A stretch of 64,000 bases of DNA from Catellatospora tritici (GTDB lineage: Bacteria; Actinomycetota; Actinomycetes; Mycobacteriales; Micromonosporaceae). Below the pieces are notes generated by a model. The model did no database searches. It was not told the origin of the DNA and worked only from the letters and a program-made list of their open reading frames with translations. The DNA is taken from NCBI RefSeq assembly GCF_019083965.1, contig NZ_JAHRCY010000004.1:496612-560611 (forward strand), written 5' to 3'. The translations under genes were made by a program, and so were the position numbers. Positions 58,716-64,000 of the stretch are shown one piece after another; positions within the stretch are counted from its first letter, which is position 1, and every line of letters starts with the position of its first letter.

Positions 58716-61012
58716 ACACCGCGATCGTCGTCGGGTGCTCATCGTACGAGGACCCGGACATCGCGCCGCTGCGCTTCGCCGCCCGCGACGCCCAGGCGGT
58801 GGCGCGGGTGCTGCGCGACAGCTGCGACGTGCCCGCCGAGCGGCTCGTGCTGATGCACGACGAGGCCGCCGACCCGTGGCTGCGCCCGACCAAGTCGAAC
58901 ATCCTGCGCCAGCTGGTACGGGCCCGGGACCTGACCGCCGACGGCATCCTCTACTTCTTCTTCAGCGGCCACGGCATCCAGTCCCGGTCGGGCACGCAGT
59001 TTCTGCTGCCGCTGGACTGCGTCTCCGACGAGATCGAGGACACCGCGCTGCCGTTCGACCGGGTCGTGCAGCACCTGGGGCGGGCCGACGCGCCGCACAC
59101 GGTGCTGATGCTCGACGCCTGCCGCAACGTGGTGGAGGGTGGCAAGTCCGCGGGCGGGGCCGGGCAGGTCGACATCGCCGCGCTGTGCCCGTCCGGGGTG
59201 GTGTCGCTGTGCTCCTGCCAGCCCGGGCGGGTCTCGTACGAGGCCGAGGCGCTGCAGTCGGGGATCTTCTCCGCCGCGCTGTGCGAGGCCCTCAGCGACA
59301 TCGGCCGCTGCCGGACGGTGCACGAACTCGACACGTACCTGGCCCGGCGGGTGCCGGAACTGGCCGTGGCACACGGCAAGCCGCGGCAGACGCCGTTCTC
59401 GCGGGTGGAGCCGCTGGGCGTGCAGCACCTGGAACTGGTATCTCCGTCGCGGGGCGGCGCCTGGGCGGCGGCCACGCCGTTGGGCGTGGAGGTCCGGACC
59501 CGGCGAGTGCCGCCGGTCCCTCGGGCCCGGCCGAGCAGCATGGTCGCGGTCGACTTCGGCACGTCGTACTCGCTGGTCGCCGCGCTGGACACCGACGGCA
59601 AGCCGCTCGTGCTGCCCGGACCCGACAACCGGTTGGTGGTCCCGTCGGTGGTGCACCTGCTGCCCGGCTCCGACTACGTGGTCGGCGCGGCGGCGGTGGA
59701 GGCGGAGCGGTTCCGGCCGGAGGCGACCATCCGGCACGCCAAGCGGCGCCTGGGCACCGACCGGGGGTACACGGTCGACGGCCGCTCGATCAGTCCGGAG
59801 CTGGCCGCCAGCCTGATCCTGCGATCGCTGCGCCGCAACGCCGAGGAGGCGCTCGGCATACCGGTCACGCGATGCGTCGCCTCCTATCCGGCCAACTTCA
59901 GCCGGGCCCAGCTCGCGGCGCTGCGGGAGGCGTTCCGGCTCGCCGAGTGGGACGCCGTGCGGTTCGTCGGCGAACCGAACCTGGCCGGGATGGTCACCGA
60001 CGCGGCGGAGGAGGACCAGATCCTGGTCGTCGACCTCGGCGGCGGCACGTTCGACGTGGCACTGGTGGATTATCTGCACGGTATCGCCGAGCTCAGGTCG
60101 TCGGTCGGCAGCCAGTTCATCGGCGGCCTCGACTTCGACGAGGCGCTGTTCGACTACGCCGTCGACCAACTGCGCGGCCGCCACGGCTACCACGGCGAGC
60201 TGACGCCGGAGATCGAGGCCCTGATCCGGCGGGAGGCCGAACGGGCCAAGCGCGAACTCGGCCGGCAGGAGTCGGCGACCATGCTGCTGACCGACCTGCC
60301 CGACGGGCAGCAGGGCTACCGTGACGTCAGCATCGGCATCGACCGGCCCACGTTCCGGCTGCTGACACAGCACATGACGGCCGGCATCCGGACGAAGATC
60401 CGCGAGGCGCTGCGGTACGCGGCCCCGGATTCGCCGAAACCGTCGGTCTTCCTCGCGGGCCAGGGCGGGCGCATCTTCACCGTCCAGGAGGTCCTGGCCG
60501 AGTTCGATCTGGTCCAGGCGGGCGGCGGATCGCCGGAGACGGCTGTGGTCCGCGGCGGGGCGGTGCAGGCCGGGGTGCTGACCGGGGAGGTCGGTGACGT
60601 GCTGCTGCTGAACGTCCTGCACTACGGTGTCGCCCTCGGTTGCGCGTACGTCGCTCATCCCGACAACGACGAGGACTTCACGGTCGTCGACGCCGAACCG
60701 GTCCACAACCGTCAGCAGCTGACGGTCATCGAGGCGCAGACCACGATCCCCACCAAGCGCAGCGAGGCAGTTCGACTTTCCAACGGCGCCGGCCGCACCC
60801 ACACACTGGAGGTGTACGAGTTGCTGTCCGGCGAACGCCAGCTGATGGAGCGCCGGGAGGTCACCTCCGCCACCGGGCACGTCGAGGTGGTGGTCGACAT
60901 CGACGCGAACTCGATCGTCCGGATCGAGGTCGCCGATGTCTTACGGGCAGATGTCATCGCCCGGCGGAAGCAGATACGTCGAGAGGCCGAGAATCAGCGG
61001 AAGCGGACGTGA
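58712..61012 (+). CDS. Caspase-like protease fused to an Hsp70-type ATPase
   Basis: A 766-residue fusion. Residues 1-245 are a caspase (peptidase C14) domain with the catalytic His87 in FFFSGHGIQ and Cys137 in LMLDACRN, both intact. A 30-residue linker (RTRRVPPVPRARPSS) leads to an Hsp70/DnaK-like actin-fold ATPase (278-640): phosphate-1 VAVDFGTSYSLVAAL, connect region VGEPNLAG, phosphate-2 VVDLGGGTFDVALVD at 440-454, and adenosine motif FLAGQGGRIFTVQEVL at 580. A beta-rich substrate-binding-like tail follows to 766, without the usual EEVD-type end. GTG 58712 overlaps the upstream adaptor gene. Likely a chaperone-gated protease. Confidence 0.9.
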   Translation: MNTAIVVGCSSYEDPDIAPLRFAARDAQAVARVLRDSCDVPAERLVLMHDEAADPWLRPTKSNILRQLVRARDLTADGILYFFFSGHGIQSRSGTQFLLPLDCVSDEIEDTALPFDRVVQHLGRADAPHTVLMLDACRNVVEGGKSAGGAGQVDIAALCPSGVVSLCSCQPGRVSYEAEALQSGIFSAALCEALSDIGRCRTVHELDTYLARRVPELAVAHGKPRQTPFSRVEPLGVQHLELVSPSRGGAWAAATPLGVEVRTRRVPPVPRARPSSMVAVDFGTSYSLVAALDTDGKPLVLPGPDNRLVVPSVVHLLPGSDYVVGAAAVEAERFRPEATIRHAKRRLGTDRGYTVDGRSISPELAASLILRSLRRNAEEALGIPVTRCVASYPANFSRAQLAALREAFRLAEWDAVRFVGEPNLAGMVTDAAEEDQILVVDLGGGTFDVALVDYLHGIAELRSSVGSQFIGGLDFDEALFDYAVDQLRGRHGYHGELTPEIEALIRREAERAKRELGRQESATMLLTDLPDGQQGYRDVSIGIDRPTFRLLTQHMTAGIRTKIREALRYAAPDSPKPSVFLAGQGGRIFTVQEVLAEFDLVQAGGGSPETAVVRGGAVQAGVLTGEVGDVLLLNVLHYGVALGCAYVAHPDNDEDFTVVDAEPVHNRQQLTVIEAQTTIPTKRSEAVRLSNGAGRTHTLEVYELLSGERQLMERREVTSATGHVEVVVDIDANSIVRIEVADVLRADVIARRKQIRREAENQRKRT

Positions 61013-61065
61013 TGGTCGGCCGAGCCGGGGCAGCGGCCGTTGACCAAGATCTCTAATCTGTGCGC

Positions 61066-61608
61066 ATGACTGACCCCACCGTCACCTCCGCGCCCGCTCC
61101 GGCACCACCACCGGCTCCCGGCGAAGACCGCAAGCCCCTCATGATCGTCGCGGCCATTCTCGGGGCCGCCGTGATCGTCGGCGGACCCGCGCTCGTCGCC
61201 GACCTCGGGACCGGCCGCCGTTGGCTGGTGGTGCTCGGGCTGCTGCTGGCCTTCACCGGTCTGACCTTGGCCGGCATCCGAACGGCCGACCTGCGCCTGT
61301 TTGCCGGAGGCGGCCTGGCAATCCTCATCGGAACCGTGGCGTTGGCGCTGACCCCGCCGTCAGTGGTCGCGCTCGGCAACAACACATCGAAGGTCACGTA
61401 CCGGACCGGAGCCGACCGTACCGACACGCTGTGCGGACGGATCTCGTCGAAGGACGCCGACTTCCTGTCGATTACGATCATGGTGGAGCCGACCGGTCCA
61501 GGCGCGCATGAGGTGGACCGGAACGGCGACCTGGTCAAGCACGAGGTCGGGGTTCAGTTGCCCATCGCCTCGCTCATCGTGATCGAGGACGTCGACTCCT
61601 GCGAGTAG
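61066..61608 (+). CDS. Membrane protein next to the caspase-Hsp70 gene
   Basis: A 180-residue protein: Pro/Ala-rich cytoplasmic start (1-22), about three hydrophobic helices (LMIVAAILGAAVIVGGPALV, RWLVVLGLLLAFTGLTLAGI, LAILIGTVALALTPPSVVAL), then an 85-residue soluble domain with two Cys (DTLCGRISSKDADFLSITIM ... EDVDSCE). I do not recognise the domain. ATG 61066 starts 53 nt after the caspase-Hsp70 stop. The spacing allows one transcript, so it may be the membrane component of the same system; that is inference. A short hairpin (61618-61641) follows. Confidence 0.6.
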   Translation: MTDPTVTSAPAPAPPPAPGEDRKPLMIVAAILGAAVIVGGPALVADLGTGRRWLVVLGLLLAFTGLTLAGIRTADLRLFAGGGLAILIGTVALALTPPSVVALGNNTSKVTYRTGADRTDTLCGRISSKDADFLSITIMVEPTGPGAHEVDRNGDLVKHEVGVQLPIASLIVIEDVDSCE

Positions 61609-61617
61609 GCGAGGGCC

Positions 61618-61641
61618 GGGCCCGGTGTGACAGCCGGGCCC
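61618..61641 (+). terminator. Short hairpin terminator
   Basis: An 8-bp perfect stem (GGGCCCGG, 61618-61625, with 61634-61641) and an 8-nt loop, 9 nt after the membrane-protein stop. Confidence 0.5.
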
Positions 61642-61651
61642 AGGCCCAGCG

Positions 61652-62043
61652 GTCAGCTCTTGACCGAACCGGCCATGAGGCCGCCCCCGCCAGGGCGTTC
61701 AGTGCGATCGCGATCGGCCCGTTGCGCGTGTTCGACATGAAGATCGCGAACAGGTAGTCGTTCCACGACGAGGTGAACTGCCAGATCACGGTGACCACGA
61801 AGCCGGGGATCGAAATCGGCAGGAAGCGAACGGAACGTGCGCAGCAGCCCGGCACCGTCCATCATGCCCGCCTCGATCAGCTCCTCCGGCACCACGGTCG
61901 CGTAGTAGTTCCGGAAGATCAGCGTGCAGATCGGGATGCCGTACACGGTGTGCACGAAGATCAGCGTCGGGATGCCGGGGGCGACACCCAGCCACAGCAC
62001 CACCTCGCGCAGCGGGATCATGACCGCCTGGTACGGGATGTTG
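61652..62043 (-). pseudogene. Broken copy of an ABC sugar-transport permease (3' part)
   Basis: Nearly identical at the DNA level to the intact permease gene at 63513-64000, on the same strand. Differences include a large in-gene deletion near 61686 (the copy goes straight from GAGGCCGCC to CCCGCCAGG, skipping about 95 bases of the intact gene) and loss of two bases near 61823 (AGGAAGCG against AGGATCAGCG), which shifts the frame. The 5' end breaks off at about 62043, inside the codons for NIPYQAV, where it abuts Hsp70-like sequence. It cannot encode a working permease. Confidence 0.88.
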
Positions 62044-62377
62044 CACTTCCTGCCCGGGTCGGACTACCTGGTCGGCGCGGCGGCAGTGGAGGCGGAGCGG
62101 TTCCGGACCGAGACGACCCTCTGGCACGTTGAGCGTCGGGGAGCCGAACCTCGCCGCGCTGGTCACCACCCCCGCTGACGAGCAGGAGGTCCTCGTGGTC
62201 GACCTCGGCGGCGGCACGTTCGACGTGGCGCTGATGGACTGCATGCGCATCGACGACGAAAGGTCGCTCGCCGAGCTCAAGTCGTCGGTCGGCAGCCAGT
62301 TCATCGGCGGCCTCGACTTCGACGAGGCGCTGTTCGACTACGCCGTCGACCAGCTACGGGCCCGCCACGGCTACCCC
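62044..62377 (+). pseudogene. Hsp70-domain fragment related to the caspase-Hsp70 gene
   Basis: Two Hsp70 pieces joined with an internal deletion. 62044-62127 matches the region coding LPGSDYVVGAAAVEAERFRP of the intact gene; 62133-62377 matches the region from VGEPNLAG through VVDLGGGTFDVAL and SSVGSQFIGGLDFDEALFDY to RHGY. The two pieces are in different frames, about 225 bases of the intact order are missing between them, and neither end of the gene is present. Identity to 60090-60195 is very high, so the copy is a recent duplicate or comes from a close paralogue. Confidence 0.87.
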
Positions 62378-62638
62378 CGTGGTGCCCGCACGCGTGCTCA
62401 TTTTCCACACTCGCCCTTACCCGACTGCGGTGGAGCTCGGTGGTCAGGTCTCGATTCGGTCACGGGGCGGACAGCGGCCGAGGTCGAATGCTCTCATTGC
62501 GTACAGCCGGGGAGTTCGAGAACGGTTGCGGGGCAATACCTCGCGCGACCTTTCCGACGTCCCCGCGACCCGGGCCGGCCCCGTCGGAGACCGCCGACCG
62601 GTTCGACCGGCACCACCCACACCACACGGGGAGACACT

Positions 62639-63319
62639 TTGTCACGCTCGCTCACCACTGGACGCTTGGCCCGATTCGCACCGCTGACCCTGGCCCTGAC
62701 CGCGCTCGCCGTGGTCGTAGCCTTCACGCCGGCCACAGGGGCCTCGCGCCCGGCCACGGCTCCCCGCCCGGTCGCCCAGGTCACGGTCCAGATCCCCATC
62801 ACGACCTGGACCACCGTCGCGAGCCTGTACCCCAGCCAGTCGAACTGGACCACCAACCGGGATGCGATCCGCGTCGGCCGTGACAGCACCACCGGCAGCG
62901 GCAACGTCTGGCGTGCCCTCATGCAGGCTGACATCGGCCAATTGCAGGGCAAGACGATCGTGAACGCCTCGATCCTCGGGCAGCTCTTCCACACCTGGAG
63001 CTGCAACCCCAGCCCCGTGCAGCTGTGGTCGCTGAACACCCACCTCACCGCAGGGACGCCGGTCACCTGGACCAACTCGCAGTCCTACTGGAGCCAGATC
63101 CGGGACACGCGCAGCGCGGTCTCGTACCCCACCGGTTGCGCCGGCCCGGTGGCCCTGCAGTTCCAGTCGACCGGCCTGATCAACGACCTGGTCTCCAATC
63201 TGAACGCCAACAAGCTGTACTACTCCTTCGGCCTGCGGGCGCAGACCGAGACCGACAGCAACAGCTGGAAGAAGTTCACGTCGGACAGCTTCATCCTGCA
63301 GGTGACGTACGAGCAGTGA
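62639..63319 (+). CDS. Secreted beta-rich protein, DNRLRE-like
   Basis: A 226-residue exported protein. The signal peptide is residues 1-36 (FAPLTLALTALAVVVAFTPA then TGA). The mature part has ASLYPSQSNWTTNRDAIRVG, WRALMQADIGQLQGKTIVNA, LGQLFHTWSCNPSPVQLWSL and GLINDLVSNLNANKLYYSFG, the layout of the DNRLRE/CBM96-like beta-sandwich domains of cell-wall or surface proteins. The two Cys could form a disulfide. TTG 62639 is chosen because GGGGAGACAC lies just upstream and it starts the signal peptide. The 62378-62638 stretch before it has no gene I can identify and probably carries the promoter. Confidence 0.7.
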   Translation: MSRSLTTGRLARFAPLTLALTALAVVVAFTPATGASRPATAPRPVAQVTVQIPITTWTTVASLYPSQSNWTTNRDAIRVGRDSTTGSGNVWRALMQADIGQLQGKTIVNASILGQLFHTWSCNPSPVQLWSLNTHLTAGTPVTWTNSQSYWSQIRDTRSAVSYPTGCAGPVALQFQSTGLINDLVSNLNANKLYYSFGLRAQTETDSNSWKKFTSDSFILQVTYEQ

Positions 63320-63460
63320 CCGCTGCCGTGAACCGGGCGAGGCTGCCTGCCCCAGTGGGGCCGGCAGCCTCGCCCAGGATGCTGCCACTGCTGGAGACCT
63401 TCATCGCCGGCGGGGATACCCGCAGCGGTGAGTGATGCGGTCGGCGCGTCAGGGAGGGAA

Positions 63461-63511
63461 GTGAAGAAGGGCCCTCTACATCGCATTGCGAGGGAAACGG
63501 CCCTTCTTCAC
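63461..63511 (-). terminator. Terminator of the ABC permease gene
   Basis: GTGAAGAAGGGCC (63461-63473) pairs with GGCCCTTCTTCAC (63499-63511); an inner CCCT/AGGG pairing can extend the stem across the 25-nt loop. It begins 3 nt past the permease stop. The broken permease copy at 61652 lacks this element, so the duplication did not include it. Confidence 0.75.
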
Positions 63512-63513
63512 TG

Positions 63514-64000
63514 TCAGCTCTTGACCGAACCCGCCATGAGGCCGCCGATGAACCACCGGCCGAGCAGGATGTACACCAGCAGCGTCGGCAGCGACGTGAT
63601 CAGCGCCCCGGCCATGGACGCCGCGTAGTCCGGTGACTGCGCCCCCGCCAGGGCGTTCAGTGCGATGGTGATCGGCCCGTTGCGCGTGTTCGACATGAAG
63701 ATCGCGAACAGGTAGTCGTTCCACGACGAGGTGAACTGCCAGATCACGGTGACCACGAAGCCGGGGATCGAGATCGGCAGGATCAGCGAACGGAACGTGC
63801 GCAGCAGCCCGGCGCCGTCCATCATGCCCGCCTCGATCAGCTCCTCCGGCACCACGGTCGCGTAGTAGTTGCGGAAGATCAGCGTGCAGATCGGGATGCC
63901 GTACACGGTGTGCACGAAGATCAGCGTCGGGATGCCGGGGGCGACACCCAGCCACAGCACCACCTCGCGCAGCGGGATCATGACCGCCTGGTACGGGATG
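63514..64000 (-). CDS. Carbohydrate ABC transporter permease (partial, MalG-like)
   Basis: The C-terminal 162 codons of a MalG/UgpE-type permease; the 5' part lies beyond the right edge. The visible part holds IPLREVVLWLG, three or more membrane helices (IPTLIFVHTVYGIPICTLIF, ISIPGFVVTVIWQFTSSWND, LITSLPTLLVYILLGRWF), the cytoplasmic EAA loop EELIEAGMMDGAGLLRTFRS that contacts the ATPase, and the C-terminal GGLMAGSVKS typical of the family. It imports a sugar together with a second permease, a binding protein and MsiK-type ATPase, none of which lie in the window. Confidence 0.92.
   Translation of the reverse strand, partial: IPYQAVMIPLREVVLWLGVAPGIPTLIFVHTVYGIPICTLIFRNYYATVVPEELIEAGMMDGAGLLRTFRSLILPISIPGFVVTVIWQFTSSWNDYLFAIFMSNTRNGPITIALNALAGAQSPDYAASMAGALITSLPTLLVYILLGRWFIGGLMAGSVKS

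Noticed and set aside
58712..61012. CRISPR-associated caspase (Craspase-type) system
   Set aside because: No Cas7-11, other cas genes or repeat array occur in the window; the caspase is joined to Hsp70 instead.
61652..64000. Insertion sequence or transposon explaining the duplicated permease
   Set aside because: No transposase frame, terminal inverted repeats or target-site duplications were visible around either copy.

Overview
The window is 64 kb of very GC-rich, densely packed DNA with frequent GTG starts, occasional TTG starts and many 4-nt stop/start overlaps. RbpA, a sigma-R-type promoter, a mycothiol-dependent-isomerase-like fold and separate Lnt and Ppm1 genes place it in a filamentous actinobacterium. 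A Micromonosporaceae-like host is my inference from gene content and terminator style, not a computed assignment. I see no rRNA, tRNA, CRISPR array or transposase.

Layout. 0-8 kb: single-gene housekeeping and regulatory loci (LysR, NUDIX, an AbiEii-like nucleotidyltransferase with an overlapping partner, DinB, GNAT, phosphatase, TipA-type MerR, PadR plus membrane protein). 8-10.3 kb: an ASCH/maleylpyruvate-isomerase-fold fusion and an amine oxidase whose C-terminal FAD segment lies at the N-terminus. 10.4-16.5 kb: peptide transporter with a TPR-like protein, then the rbpA-fxsA-ppm1-lnt block. 16.9-25.2 kb: a lysine degradation (beta-lysine / 3,5-diaminohexanoate) cluster with divergent kamA; it lacks the cleavage enzyme Kce. 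25.2-31.4 kb: methyltransferase, phosphatase, ClC channel, a flavin electron-transfer pair (ferric-reductase-like membrane protein plus FMN-binding protein) and a cation/proton antiporter. 31.3-40.3 kb: an arginine deiminase operon (arcB-arcC-arcA) with a 50-aa membrane peptide, an NhaC-type and a YfcC-type transporter, preceded closely by a P-type ATPase. 40.5-46 kb: SHOCT, DUF6325, glycogen-debranching and SCP2 proteins; an alcohol dehydrogenase with an Lrp regulator. 46-54 kb: LacI and AraC regulators, a secreted intradiol dioxygenase with a carbohydrate/lignin-binding module, an ATP-grasp protein and a large secreted GH87-type alpha-1,3-glucanase. 54-58.3 kb: membrane protein, aminopeptidase P, drug exporter and a small secreted peptide. 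58.4-61.6 kb: a coupled Pepco/Trypco-like adaptor, a caspase-Hsp70 fusion and a membrane protein, the best candidate here for an undescribed conflict or cell-death system. 61.6-62.4 kb: broken copies of an ABC sugar permease and of the Hsp70 gene. 62.6-64 kb: a secreted protein and the intact permease running off the right edge.

How the parts work together. KamA makes beta-lysine, KamDE with its MutL-like helper makes 3,5-diaminohexanoate, Kdd oxidises it, and Kal handles the later 3-aminobutyryl-CoA. The arc operon makes ATP from arginine, with transporters probably moving arginine, ornithine or ions. The 46-54 kb block looks like extracellular polymer breakdown under sugar-responsive repressors. 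At 58-62 kb a stress-sensing chaperone ATPase is physically joined to a caspase-type protease, and debris of a second Hsp70-like copy lies next to it.
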